Below are positions 33,990 to 43,375 of a stretch of 64,000 nt of DNA, piece by piece. This DNA comes from Phycisphaeraceae bacterium (GTDB taxonomy: Bacteria > Planctomycetota > Phycisphaerae > Phycisphaerales > UBA1924), in the NCBI GenBank assembly GCA_019636555.1, contig JAHBXH010000001.1:3692928-3756927 (forward strand). The letters run 5' to 3'. Every line of letters begins with the position of its first letter. Within the stretch, counting starts at the first letter, position 1. The notes under the pieces were generated by a model. It saw nothing but the letters and a program-made list of their open reading frames with translations. It made no database searches and was not told where the DNA came from. A program made the translations under genes and the position numbers.

Positions 33990-36900
33990 ATGAGCCAGCA
34001 AGCCGAAACTCCGACACGAGACGCGGAATTCCCGCATCGCTACAACGCCGCCTTCGCCGACGACATCGAGGCTCGCTGGCAGCAATATTGGGAAACGAAC
34101 CACACATTCCGCCAACCCAACCCCGGAGAGGCGGGGTTCGATTCTTCCAGACCGAAGTTCTACTGCCTCGACATGTTTCCTTACCCGTCTGGCGCCGGGC
34201 TGCATGTCGGACACCCCGAGGGCTACACCGCCACCGACATCGTCTGCCGATTCAAGAAGCTCAACGGCTTCAACGTGCTCCACCCGATGGGCTGGGACGC
34301 CTTCGGGCTTCCCGCCGAGCAATACGCAATCCAGACCGGCGTGCACCCCGCGATCACGACCAAGAAGGCGATCGACAACTTCCGGCGCCAACTCAAGCGC
34401 TTCGGCTTCTGCTACGACTGGTCGCGCGAATTCGGAACGATCGACGAGGACTACTACAAGTGGACGCAGTGGATCTTTTTGCAGATCTACAACTCGTGGT
34501 TCGATGAAGAGGCGCCGTCTCCGAGCAGGCTCTCCAAGGGAAGAGCACGCCCGATCGCGGAATTGATCCGGTCGCTCGAGTCGGGTGCGATCCGCGTCGG
34601 TCCGAGCGGCGAGATCGTGCGTGAAGGTCTGTCCGGCTTCGCGGCCCCGCTCGAGGGCGGCATGAATCTCGGGCGCTCCTGGCACCAGCTCACGCAACTC
34701 GAGCGCCGCCTGTTCATCGACAACCAGCGTCTCGCGTATCTCGGCGAGCAGACCGTCAACTGGTGCCCGAAGCTCGGAACGGTGCTCGCGAACGACGAAG
34801 TGATCGACGGACGCTCCGAGCGGGGCGGATACCCCGTGCTCCGTAAGCCGCTCAAACAGTGGATGTTCCGCATCACGGCGTACGCGGATCGTCTGCTCGA
34901 GCAACTCGGCCGACTCGACTGGCCGTCTTCGACACGTATTCAGCAGTCGGAGTGGATCGGACGTTCGACCGGCGCACAGGTCGATTTCGATATCGATGTT
35001 CATTCGCTCTCGCCCCAGGCGCTGAGCGAGCTCAAGAGCGCGAAAGCCGACATGCCTCTTTCGCTCACGGTGTACACCACGCGCCCCGACACAATCTTCG
35101 GCGCGACGTTCATGGTGATCGCGCCGGAGCATCCGCTTATCGATCACGTGCTGCGCCATCCGGGCGCCGGAGCCGATAGCGCGGCGCTCGCGGCATACGT
35201 ACAAAAAGCCCGCAACACCTCCGACGTCGATCGGATGGAAAACAAGGAGAAGACCGGCGTCTTCAGCGGCGTCTACGCGATCAATCCGCTCACAGATGAG
35301 AAGATCCCGGTCTGGGTCGCCGACTATGTGCTCATGGGATACGGAACCGGCGCGATCATGGCCGTACCGGCACACGACGAGCGCGATTTCGAATTCGCGA
35401 AACAATTCAATCTGCCGATCGTGGATGTGCTCTACCCGCGAACGGCGCTCGCGATGAGTTATTTTTGCGAACACGCGACCGAAGAAGAGCGAGTTGAAAA
35501 CACGTGGCAGCCGCTGCTCGCGGATTTTCTCGGCGTCGTAACCGGCGAGGAGCAGGACTTCGCGAAGGCGATCGCGATCGTTCGCAGCCGACGCGAGAAC
35601 CCGGCGTCGAATACCCACATCGATCCCGCGAGCCTCGACGCGATCGGCATGAAGTCGCGCGGCGCGATCCGTATCACCTGGCTCGAAGCATTCGAATCCA
35701 TGGATATCGCGTCTTTCGCGCAGCTCAAACACATCTTCGACCGGCGCGGCTTCCAGGCCTGGCGCGGCGAGGCCGGTGTCGCGCCGGGGATCGCGGTCAA
35801 CTCATCGCGGCAGGAGAAGGACGATCTGCCCGCGGTGTCACTGGACGGCTGCGCCACCGACGATGCAATCACACGCATCATCGATTGGATGGAAGCAGCC
35901 GGCGTCGGCACGGCGCAGACGCGGTTCAAGCTGCGCGACTGGACATTCAGCCGCCAACGCTACTGGGGCGAGCCGTTCCCGATTGTTTTCGATGAAGAAG
36001 GCAATCACTTCCCGGTGAGCGAAAAGGCGCTGCCGGTCATCCTGCCGCCATTGAACGATTACCAGCCCGAAGAATCCGACGATCCGCAGCCGCTGCTCGC
36101 CAAGGCACGGCAGTGGGCAAATACGACGGCGTTTGCCGCGGGAGTCGACCCGAATGTGCTCGCGCCCGAAACACCGGTGCGCCGCGAGACCAACACCATG
36201 CCCGGGAGCGCGGGCTCGAGCTGGTACTGCGTGCGCTACTGCGATCCGAAGAACACCGAGCGCCTCGTCGGCGTTGATGCCGAGCGCTACTGGATGGGTG
36301 GACAAGACAAGAGGCTCACGGGCAATTCGCGCGGCGAAAGCGAGAACACGTTGCTCGGGGGCGTCGATCTCTACATCGGCGGCAACGAACACGCCGTCGG
36401 ACACCTGCTCTACTCACGCTTCTGGCACAACGTGCTCTTCGATCTCGGCTTTCTCAGCACGCCCGAACCGTTCCAGAAACTCTTCCACCAGGGTTTGATC
36501 ACGAGCTACGCGTACCAGCGCGCCGACAAGACGATCGTCCCGGTTGACGAGGTGAAGGAAGTCGCTGAAGGCAAGTATGTCGAGATCACGAACAACCAGC
36601 CGGTGACACCGATCGTCACCAAGATGAGCAAGCGATACAAGAACGTCGTCAACCCCGACGACGTGATCGCCGAGTACGGCGCCGACACGTTCCGGCTCTA
36701 CGAGATGTACATGGGGCCGCTCGAAGCGAGCAAACCGTGGAATACCAAGGACATTCCCGGCCTCTTCCGATTTCTGCAGCGCGCGTGGCGCGTGCTCATC
36801 GACGAGCAAAGCGGCCAGCCCCGGCTGGCGGCACAGGAGAATCCGTCGCTCGAGAAACTGCTGCAGCGCACGATTCACAAGGTCGGGCAGGATTTCGAGC

Positions 36901-37331
36901 GACTCTCGTTCAATACGGCGATCGCCTCGCTCATCCAGCTCGTGAACGAAGCGATGATCGCTGCCGGCGAAAAAGGCGCGGGCGCGTTCACGAAGGATCA
37001 GTCGCGCCGCGTGTGCATCGTGCTCTCGCCACTCGCGCCGCACGTCGCGGAAGAAGCCTGGTCGCGTCTGGGGCTGACACAATCCGAAGGATGCGTCAGC
37101 ACCCAGAAATGGCCGACCGTGGACGCGCGCATGCTCGTCGATGACTCCATCGAAATGCCCGTTCAGGTGCAGGGAAAAGTCCGCGCTCGCATCACGGTCC
37201 CGACCGGGGCCGAGCCGAAAGCCGTCGAGGCGATCGCGCTCGCCGACGAGGGAGTGCAGAAGGCCATCGCAGGCAAGCCCGTGAAGAAGATCATCGTGGT
37301 GCCGGGGAAGATGGTGAACGTCGTCGTGTAG
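33990..37331 (+). CDS. leuS: Leucine--tRNA ligase with large insertions
   Basis: Charges tRNA-Leu. The 1113-aa product is about 250 longer than the E. coli enzyme. Core motifs: HIGH box as HVGHPEG (about 74), GWDAFGLPAEQYAI, TVNWCPKLGTVLANDEVIDG, CP1 editing residues TTRPDTIFGATFMV and GYGTGAIMAVPAHDERDFEFA, RDWTFSRQRYWGEPFP, and KMSKS as KMSKRYKN. One insertion of about 75 residues (roughly 172-245) follows WTQWIFLQIY and precedes LAYLGEQTVNWCP. Another of about 105 residues (roughly 490-610) lies between the end of CP1 and the RFKLRDW strand. The zinc-finger cysteines of the E. coli zinc domain are missing (RSERGGYPV). The catalytic residues seen suggest an active enzyme. It converges with livF, 32 bases apart. 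Confidence 0.95.
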   Translation: MSQQAETPTRDAEFPHRYNAAFADDIEARWQQYWETNHTFRQPNPGEAGFDSSRPKFYCLDMFPYPSGAGLHVGHPEGYTATDIVCRFKKLNGFNVLHPMGWDAFGLPAEQYAIQTGVHPAITTKKAIDNFRRQLKRFGFCYDWSREFGTIDEDYYKWTQWIFLQIYNSWFDEEAPSPSRLSKGRARPIAELIRSLESGAIRVGPSGEIVREGLSGFAAPLEGGMNLGRSWHQLTQLERRLFIDNQRLAYLGEQTVNWCPKLGTVLANDEVIDGRSERGGYPVLRKPLKQWMFRITAYADRLLEQLGRLDWPSSTRIQQSEWIGRSTGAQVDFDIDVHSLSPQALSELKSAKADMPLSLTVYTTRPDTIFGATFMVIAPEHPLIDHVLRHPGAGADSAALAAYVQKARNTSDVDRMENKEKTGVFSGVYAINPLTDEKIPVWVADYVLMGYGTGAIMAVPAHDERDFEFAKQFNLPIVDVLYPRTALAMSYFCEHATEEERVENTWQPLLADFLGVVTGEEQDFAKAIAIVRSRRENPASNTHIDPASLDAIGMKSRGAIRITWLEAFESMDIASFAQLKHIFDRRGFQAWRGEAGVAPGIAVNSSRQEKDDLPAVSLDGCATDDAITRIIDWMEAAGVGTAQTRFKLRDWTFSRQRYWGEPFPIVFDEEGNHFPVSEKALPVILPPLNDYQPEESDDPQPLLAKARQWANTTAFAAGVDPNVLAPETPVRRETNTMPGSAGSSWYCVRYCDPKNTERLVGVDAERYWMGGQDKRLTGNSRGESENTLLGGVDLYIGGNEHAVGHLLYSRFWHNVLFDLGFLSTPEPFQKLFHQGLITSYAYQRADKTIVPVDEVKEVAEGKYVEITNNQPVTPIVTKMSKRYKNVVNPDDVIAEYGADTFRLYEMYMGPLEASKPWNTKDIPGLFRFLQRAWRVLIDEQSGQPRLAAQENPSLEKLLQRTIHKVGQDFERLSFNTAIASLIQLVNEAMIAAGEKGAGAFTKDQSRRVCIVLSPLAPHVAEEAWSRLGLTQSEGCVSTQKWPTVDARMLVDDSIEMPVQVQGKVRARITVPTGAEPKAVEAIALADEGVQKAIAGKPVKKIIVVPGKMVNVVV

Positions 37332-37363
37332 GGATTTGCGCCGCCCCCGAAGCGAGCAGCGCG

Positions 37364-38086
37364 CTAACCGACGCCAAGGTACGCCTTGCGGACCTCGTCG
37401 CTCGCGGCGAGCTGCGTGGCCGGGCCCTCCATCGCGATCTCCCCCACTTCCAGAACATACGCCCGGTGCGCGACCTTGAGGGCCATGTGCGCATTCTGTT
37501 CGACCAGCAGAATCGTCGTTCCCGAGGCGTTGATCTCGCGGATAATCTGGAAAATCGTCGTGACGACCTGAGGCGCAAGACCGAGCGATGGTTCGTCGAG
37601 TAAGAGGAGCTGCGGACGGGCCATCAGCGCACGCGCGATCGCGAGCATCTGCTGCTCGCCTCCGGAAAGTGTTCCCGCCAGTTGATCGATGCGCTCGCGG
37701 AGCCTGGGGAAGAGCGCAAGCCCCTTTTCCTTGTCGTGCGCGATCCCCGCCGCGTCGCTCCGCGCGTACGCGCCGAGATCCAGATTGTCTTCGACCGTCA
37801 GGTTCGCAAACACGCCCCGCCCTTCCGGGGAGTGAGCGATGCCCATGCGCACCAGTTCGTGCGGCCGGACCCGCGTGATGTCGTGGCCCTCGTAGCTGAC
37901 CGAACCGCCGCTCGAGCGCACCAATCCCGAGATCGCACGCAGCGTGGTCGTCTTGCCGGCGCCGTTACTCCCGATGAGCGTGACGATCTCGCCTTTCTCG
38001 ACGCGCAGCGAGATGCCGTGGAGTGCGCGGATAGCGCCGTAATTCACTTGGAGATTGTCGACAGAAAGCACAGTTCCGAACTCCAA
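37364..38086 (-). CDS. livF: Branched-chain amino acid ABC transporter ATP-binding protein LivF
   Basis: A 240-aa cytoplasmic ATPase of the LIV-type importer. Walker A GSNGAGKTTTL (about 38-48), signature LSGGEQQ, Walker B LLLLDEPSLGL and switch His in LLVEQN (the LivF subfamily ends this motif with VEQN). It is the last gene of livM-livG-livF: livG ends 70 bases upstream. Imports of branched-chain amino acids, or related amides or urea in some family members, are possible; specificity cannot be read from this subunit. Confidence 0.93.
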   Translation of the reverse strand: MEFGTVLSVDNLQVNYGAIRALHGISLRVEKGEIVTLIGSNGAGKTTTLRAISGLVRSSGGSVSYEGHDITRVRPHELVRMGIAHSPEGRGVFANLTVEDNLDLGAYARSDAAGIAHDKEKGLALFPRLRERIDQLAGTLSGGEQQMLAIARALMARPQLLLLDEPSLGLAPQVVTTIFQIIREINASGTTILLVEQNAHMALKVAHRAYVLEVGEIAMEGPATQLAASDEVRKAYLGVG

Positions 38087-38156
38087 AGGGACAAAGTGCC
38101 AAATCCGACAGTCGCTTCATGCACACGAGCGCCGTAGCGCTCTCGCCGCGATCCCA

Positions 38157-38978
38157 CTACTCCTTGCCTAGATACGCCTCGATCACTTTCGGGTCTTTCT
38201 GGATTTCTGCCGGTGGGCCTTCGGCGATCACGATGCCGTAATCCAGAACGGTGATCCGTTCGCACAAATCCATGACGACGCCCATGTCGTGCTCGATCAG
38301 CAGGATCGAAACCCGGAAAATATCCCGCACTTCCCGGATCAGCTTTCGCAAGTCCTTTTTTTCCTGCGGGTTCATTCCTGCCGCGGGCTCGTCGAGCAAT
38401 AGCACCCTTGGACCCGTCGCCAGCGCTCGAGCGATCTCCAGCCGGCGCTGATCGCCGTACGGGAGATTCCGCGCCGATTCATCCTGCCGATCGAGCAGCC
38501 CGAAGACCTGGAGCAGCGCGAGCGACCGCTCACGGATCGCCCCTTCTTCGGCGCGTTGCCAACCGCTGCGCACGATCGCGCCCGCCATCGAGTGCGTCGT
38601 CCGGACGTGGCACGCCAGCTTCACATTTTCAAGAACCGAGAGTTCGCCGAAGAGGCGGATGTTCTGGAAGGTTCGTGCGAGACCCGCCGCGGCAATCTGG
38701 TGCGGACGCAGCCCGATCAGCGACTTCCCGCCGATCAAGACGCCGCCCTGATCCGGCGAATACACGCCCGTCAGAAGATTGAAACACGTCGTTTTGCCCG
38801 CGCCGTTCGGCCCGATCAACCCGTACAGCCCGCGCGGCGGCAGGGTCAAGCGGAAATTCTGCACGGCCTTTAGCCCGCCGAATGACTTGCAGACATCGCG
38901 AACCTCGAGCGAGTTCTCGCCCGCTCCCGCGCCCGCGAGCACCTCTGCCGTATCCATCATGGAGGCAGAAGCATTCAT
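38157..38978 (-). CDS. livG: Branched-chain amino acid ABC transporter ATP-binding protein LivG
   Basis: The second ATPase of the LIV importer, 273 aa, with a roughly 25-residue Ala-rich lead before LEVRDVCKSFGGLKAVQNF. Walker A GPNGAGKTTCFNLLTG, the LivG-type signature NLPYGDQRRLEIARAL, Walker B LLLDEPAAGMNPQE and the switch region LLIEHDMGVVMDLCERI are all present. Its ATG overlaps the livM stop by four bases (38975-38978), indicating translational coupling. Confidence 0.94.
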   Translation of the reverse strand: MNASASMMDTAEVLAGAGAGENSLEVRDVCKSFGGLKAVQNFRLTLPPRGLYGLIGPNGAGKTTCFNLLTGVYSPDQGGVLIGGKSLIGLRPHQIAAAGLARTFQNIRLFGELSVLENVKLACHVRTTHSMAGAIVRSGWQRAEEGAIRERSLALLQVFGLLDRQDESARNLPYGDQRRLEIARALATGPRVLLLDEPAAGMNPQEKKDLRKLIREVRDIFRVSILLIEHDMGVVMDLCERITVLDYGIVIAEGPPAEIQKDPKVIEAYLGKE

Positions 38979-40351
38979 GCTTTCCTCCCGCCGGAGTCTG
39001 CGGAGCGCGACGAAAAGAAATCGCGGAGCGGGCGGTAGAGCGAGCCTTCCCATAGCTCCCGAACGCCGAGCAACCCCTGCGGACGCGTGATCATCATGAT
39101 CACAAGCGCGAGCGCGTAGATGATCAGCCGATACTCGCCGAGATTGATGTCGAGCTTCTTCGCGAAGAAAGCCAGCGCGCTGAGCCCGGTGATCACAAGG
39201 CCGACGGAGATGATCACGCGGGGGAGAGCACGCCGATCGCGCCCGCTCTTGTCCGCGCTCTTTTCACGGCGCCCGGCCATCCCGAGCATCGCGAAGCCGA
39301 GGATGAGCATCGGTACACCCACGACGGCGAACTTCTGGAGTGTGTCCGGCGTGCGCAACAGTTCCGGCAGATAGGTCACGATCGCCGCGGCAATGGCGGC
39401 CCCTGATATCGAACCGAGCCCGCCGAGCACGACCATGATGATGATGTCGAAGCTTTTCTGGAAACCCGCATCAACAGGGCTGAGCGAGATCCCCAGCGTG
39501 TGCGCGTACAACCCGCCCGCGATGCCCGCGAAGAACGCCGCGATCACGAAGCCCCAGACTTTGTAATACGTGGTGCGGACGCCCATCGCTTCTGCCGCGA
39601 TCTCGTCTTCGCGGATCGAAAGCATCGCGCGCCCGGTTGAGCTCATTTTCAAGCGGTACGCAAAGACCAGCGTGATCGCGACCGCCGCATAGACCCAGAA
39701 AAGACTCGTGTACTTGGGCACGTTGCCGAACCCGAGCGAACCTCCGACGCTGAGAGGGACTTTCCACGCCGGTGCCGCGGCAATCTCTTCCTTGCTCATC
39801 AATACCTGCGGCGTCTGCTGGATAAGAACACGCACGATCTCGCCGAAGCCGAGCGTGACGATCGCGAGGTAGTCGCCCCGCAGCCGAAGGCTCGGAAGTC
39901 CGACCGCCACGCCGAGGAGCGCCGCGACCAATCCGCCGACGATCAGCGAAATCAGGAAGAGAACCTCGCCGCCCGTGATCAACGGCGCACCGGCGGGGGC
40001 ACCGTACAGGCCGCTGAGCATCCCCATCCGCGCGGCACCCGAACCGAAGATCGCGAACGAGCCGTAGTACGCGAGCGAACCGGCGACGTATCCGCCCACC
40101 GCCAGGAACCCGGCGTGGCCAATCGAGAATTGGCCGGTGAACCCATTCACAATCGTCAGCGAGACGGCGAGGATCACCGCAATTCCGATATTCAGGATCT
40201 GGGCGGACGAATAGGCATCGATGTTCGGCCGGACGAACATCTGCATCGCAACGCCGAGAACGAGCGCGAACAAAACGGGCCAGGCAATGCGCCACGCCGC
40301 ACCGATCGGTGCGGGCTTGAAGTGAGCGGCTCTGTCTTGAAGCGAGGCCAT
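38975..40351 (-). CDS. livM: Branched-chain amino acid ABC transporter permease LivM
   Basis: A 458-aa inner-membrane permease with about ten hydrophobic segments. Family marks: IVNGFTGQFSIGHAGFLAVGGYVAG (LivM N-terminal signature), LRLRGDYLAIVTLGFGEIVRV (coupling-helix region) and a C-terminal VLGGLGSISGAAIAAAI. It starts at the ATG at 40351; the open frame upstream to 40717 overlaps livH and is not homologous. It lies 95 bases after livH and overlaps livG by four bases. In the short spacer the element TGAGTCCTG/TTGTC occurs repeatedly (40355-40400). Confidence 0.93.
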   Translation of the reverse strand: MASLQDRAAHFKPAPIGAAWRIAWPVLFALVLGVAMQMFVRPNIDAYSSAQILNIGIAVILAVSLTIVNGFTGQFSIGHAGFLAVGGYVAGSLAYYGSFAIFGSGAARMGMLSGLYGAPAGAPLITGGEVLFLISLIVGGLVAALLGVAVGLPSLRLRGDYLAIVTLGFGEIVRVLIQQTPQVLMSKEEIAAAPAWKVPLSVGGSLGFGNVPKYTSLFWVYAAVAITLVFAYRLKMSSTGRAMLSIREDEIAAEAMGVRTTYYKVWGFVIAAFFAGIAGGLYAHTLGISLSPVDAGFQKSFDIIIMVVLGGLGSISGAAIAAAIVTYLPELLRTPDTLQKFAVVGVPMLILGFAMLGMAGRREKSADKSGRDRRALPRVIISVGLVITGLSALAFFAKKLDINLGEYRLIIYALALVIMMITRPQGLLGVRELWEGSLYRPLRDFFSSRSADSGGRKA

Positions 40352-40446
40352 GAATCGAATGAGTCCTGAGTCCTGTTGTCTTGTTGTCCTGAGTCCGTGA
40401 ATCTTTCCGGCTGATCGCCGCCCGGCACATTCTGCCGGAGCTGCGC

Positions 40447-41382
40447 TTATACCTTCTCCACCGTCGCCTTCCCCAGAATGCCGCCCGGCCGGACGAGCAG
40501 AACGATGATCAGTGCCGCGAAGACGTACACGTCCTTCAGTGCGGGGTTGATGTACTGCTGACCGAACACTTCGAGCATGCCGATCGCGAGCCCGCCGAAC
40601 ATCGCCCCGCGCACGTTTCCGATCCCTCCCACCACCGCCGCGACAAACGCTTTCAGCCCGAGGAGCACCCAGCTCGTGTCGGCGGGCTGCTTGATCGACG
40701 TGAAACTGACCGCCCACAAAAATCCGCCCGCCGCGGCGAGCGCGGAACCAATGACAAACGTGATGCTGATGACCCGATCGACATTGATTCCCATAAGCCC
40801 GGCGGTGCGGACGTCAAAGCTCACCGCCCGCATCGCCTTTCCCAGCTTCGTGTGAAAGACGAGCCATTCGAGCGCGATCATGAGCACCACCGCAGTGCCG
40901 ATCACGACAAAGTCGAGCATCCGCACCTGCATATTGCCGATCGAAAACCAGACGTTGTCGGAGAGAAGCGGCGGGATCGGCCGGGGACGCGTGCCGAACA
41001 CGAACTGAAGCTGCCCGGTATTCTGCAAAAACAGCGAAACGCCGATCGCCGTGATCAGCACGTTCAGTTTCGGCGCGTTGCGCAGCGGCCGGTACGCCAG
41101 CCGCTCGATCGTGAATCCGATCAGGCCGCACGCGAGCATGGCGCACGAAAGCACGAACGGCCCGACCCACCAGGGCGCCGTCTGCCCCGTTTCCAGCCCG
41201 AGCGCTTTGACGATCGCTGTCGCGATGACAAGGCTGATCCACGCGCCCAGCACCACGATGTCGGAATGAGCGAAGTTGATGAACTTGAGAATGCCGTAGA
41301 CCATCGTGTAGCCGAGCGCGATGAGCGCATACAGGCTCCCGATGGTCAGGCCGTCTTTCAGAGTTTGCAGCAGGGTGTCCAC
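40447..41382 (-). CDS. livH: Branched-chain amino acid ABC transporter permease LivH
   Basis: A 311-aa inner-membrane permease with about eight helices; MDTLLQTLKDGLTIGSLYALIALGYTMVYGIL is the LivH N-terminal signature (G-x-x-x-(G/A)-x-x-Y-A-L-x-A-L-G), and KAFVAAVVGGIGNVRGAM is the conserved C-terminal loop. It is the first gene of the livH-M-G-F run. Upstream on the same strand, separated by 78 bases, is a GT2 glycosyltransferase, which is not part of the usual LIV operon. Confidence 0.94.
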   Translation of the reverse strand: MDTLLQTLKDGLTIGSLYALIALGYTMVYGILKFINFAHSDIVVLGAWISLVIATAIVKALGLETGQTAPWWVGPFVLSCAMLACGLIGFTIERLAYRPLRNAPKLNVLITAIGVSLFLQNTGQLQFVFGTRPRPIPPLLSDNVWFSIGNMQVRMLDFVVIGTAVVLMIALEWLVFHTKLGKAMRAVSFDVRTAGLMGINVDRVISITFVIGSALAAAGGFLWAVSFTSIKQPADTSWVLLGLKAFVAAVVGGIGNVRGAMFGGLAIGMLEVFGQQYINPALKDVYVFAALIIVLLVRPGGILGKATVEKV

Positions 41383-41460
41383 GCGAATCAGGGCCCGATT
41401 GGAGACGCACTCCGCCGGTTCGAATCGCGGCGAGTGCAGGGCGGAGAGTCTAGCCGACTC

Positions 41461-42732
41461 TCACGAACGACTGAAGGGCAGAAAGTCGACCCAGCCCACC
41501 GCAATCCCCCGCGGACGCCGGTCCGGATCCTGCGGGCGCGGAGTCGTTCGCGGCACGCCGATCTGGATCGACACTTCCCGGCCCGGAGGCGAGGGCTTGT
41601 CTGATCGAATCTGCAGAACATGCGTTCCGTCTTCGCGAGACGAAACGGCGCAGGCGACCGGTTCACCATTGAGCTCCACCCGCAACGCTCCGAGGATTTG
41701 CGGATCAACAACCCCGAGCACATGCACGCGGATGTCCGTTTCCGCCTGAAGCGAGATCGGAAAGCGCAGAGAAGAGATCGTGCTCGGGCCCGACCAGCGA
41801 AAAGTTTCTCGCCCGTCGCGCGTCTCGGGCGGGTACCACTCGAGCGACGCCGGCTGGTCGCCGAGCGTAAAGCGGCGTGCAACCCACAGGGGCTCGATCG
41901 CGGGCTTCTGGCTCGCCGCACCCTTGTAGATGCTCGTGCGCCTCATCGCGCCGGCCGTCGCCTCGCTCGCGTGCGGCATCCGAATCTCCACGTTCCGGTG
42001 GCTCACAAATGCACGGATCAGTTCGGTGAGTTCCTCACGCCGAAAGTCGACGCCGCTCTCGATCTTCTCGAGCATCGCGCGCTGCTCGGTCGTCTGCCTG
42101 TTTCCGTACGCATCGCGACGCCAGGCGGCATTGAACTTGAACACGGATAGCTCATCGGTCGAAGCAAACACGGCTCCGCTCTCGACCGCGCGCCGGACGA
42201 ACTCGCAGTCCGCGGGCATTTGCACCGCCGCGGGATCGCGCCAGGGGCCCATCCGATCGACAAGCGCGCGCGAATGCATCATCGACGAAGGCACGACGAA
42301 CTGGCCGGCGTCCATCGCGCCGTCTCGGAAAACGCCCGTGACCGAACGCACCCCGGTCTCCGGTGGTCCGTACATGATCGCCATGGCGCAGGCAAGGTCG
42401 GCTCTTTGCCTCTCCGCGGCACGCACCAGCGATTTGAGATGCGTCGGGTACCACAAATCATCGTGTCCCAGGTACGCGATGTATTCGCCGCTCGACGCGG
42501 CAATGCCGTCGTTGTTCGGTCCCCACTGCCCGCCGGAATTCTGCGCGCGGTTCATCCAGCGGAAACGGCTGTCGCCGACCTTGGCGACCACTTCCGCCGA
42601 ATCGTCCGTGCAGGCATCTCCGACGACCAGCACCTCGTAGTCCTGATAGGTCTGGAGTTGCACCGAGCGCAGTGCACACGCGAGCGCTTCGCTCCAGTTG
42701 TACGTCGCAATGACAACACTCACCCGGGCCAC
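41461..42732 (-). CDS. Family 2 glycosyltransferase with C-terminal extension
   Basis: A 423-aa protein. Residues 1-210 are a GT-A catalytic domain: VSVVIATYNWSEALACALRSVQLQTYQDYEVLVVGDACTDDS, the metal-binding DDLW (DXD-equivalent after YLGH), and a later region VQMPADCEFVRRAVESG. The C-terminal 210 residues form a beta-rich domain unrelated to usual GT2 tails, with strands such as TDIRVHVLGVVDPQILGALRVELNGEPV, resembling a sugar-binding or jelly-roll module. It is predicted to be cytosolic and probably acts in surface polysaccharide synthesis. It sits 12 bases downstream of the RmlC-like gene, so the two are co-transcribed and form a sugar-modification pair inside the liv region. Confidence 0.87.
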   Translation of the reverse strand: MARVSVVIATYNWSEALACALRSVQLQTYQDYEVLVVGDACTDDSAEVVAKVGDSRFRWMNRAQNSGGQWGPNNDGIAASSGEYIAYLGHDDLWYPTHLKSLVRAAERQRADLACAMAIMYGPPETGVRSVTGVFRDGAMDAGQFVVPSSMMHSRALVDRMGPWRDPAAVQMPADCEFVRRAVESGAVFASTDELSVFKFNAAWRRDAYGNRQTTEQRAMLEKIESGVDFRREELTELIRAFVSHRNVEIRMPHASEATAGAMRRTSIYKGAASQKPAIEPLWVARRFTLGDQPASLEWYPPETRDGRETFRWSGPSTISSLRFPISLQAETDIRVHVLGVVDPQILGALRVELNGEPVACAVSSREDGTHVLQIRSDKPSPPGREVSIQIGVPRTTPRPQDPDRRPRGIAVGWVDFLPFSRS

Positions 42733-42744
42733 TCGGCCTCCACA

Positions 42745-43266
42745 CTACCAGCCGAGCCGGCTGTCGAATTTGTAGGGGATTTCGGGCGATTCGAAAGGCA
42801 CGCGGAACTTGTCGGGCTTGGCGTGGTTGTACGGGCGCGATGGAAGGTTCACGAAAGTCGCCTCCGTCGTTCCGACGTTGTGCACCGCGTGCAGAACTTG
42901 CTTCGGGATCACGACCAGCCCGCGGTTGCGCTCTCCGAGCGTGAATTCGTTCACCATGCCGTGCGTCGGCGATTCCTTTCGCCGATCAAAGAGAACGACT
43001 TTGAGCGCGCCGGTCGCGACAAAGAGGCGATCAATCTGATCTTCGTGATACACCCAGCCCTTCACCTTCCCGGCGCGAACGACGGTGAGATAGCAATAGA
43101 CCATCGCCTCGGGCGTGATTCCCCACGCCGGATCATAAATCTCGCAGAGCTCTCCCCGCTCGTCGGCGTGCGTCGTCGCGTAGCGAACAATCACACCGTC
43201 GATCAGCTTCTGGAGCCGCTTGCCTTCCTGTGTCACCGTCGCACTGTCGCGTTTTCCTTCGATCAT
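42745..43266 (-). CDS. RmlC-like cupin (dTDP-sugar 3,5-epimerase family)
   Basis: A 173-aa cupin of the dTDP-4-dehydrorhamnose 3,5-epimerase family or a related sugar-nucleotide 3,4-isomerase. Cues are DERGELCEIYDPAW, VYCYLTVVRAGKVKGWVYHEDQIDRLFVATGALKVVLFDRR and VVIPKQVLHAVHNVGTTEATFVNLPSRPYN, the strand order of RmlC. The catalytic His in the KGWVYHEDQID stretch is kept. It starts at the ATG at 43266, with GAGGAA about eight bases upstream. Together with the GT2 gene it suggests synthesis and transfer of a modified deoxysugar. The exact reaction is uncertain, and no rmlA, B or D gene is nearby. Confidence 0.83.
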   Translation of the reverse strand: MIEGKRDSATVTQEGKRLQKLIDGVIVRYATTHADERGELCEIYDPAWGITPEAMVYCYLTVVRAGKVKGWVYHEDQIDRLFVATGALKVVLFDRRKESPTHGMVNEFTLGERNRGLVVIPKQVLHAVHNVGTTEATFVNLPSRPYNHAKPDKFRVPFESPEIPYKFDSRLGW

Positions 43267-43375
43267 CTCTGATTCCTCGTGACCGCGCTCCGCGCGAATC
43301 AACAGTTACACCCTCGACCGACCCGCGGCGCGCCCGGAAGACTCCGCCCGAAGTAGCTCCGCATTTCCGGTCTGC

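Noticed and set aside
41395..41430. GGTTCGAATC near 41414 resembling a tRNA T-loop
   Set aside because: The flanking bases do not form a T stem, and no acceptor or anticodon arm can be drawn; similar words at 317 and 24490 lie in coding sequence.
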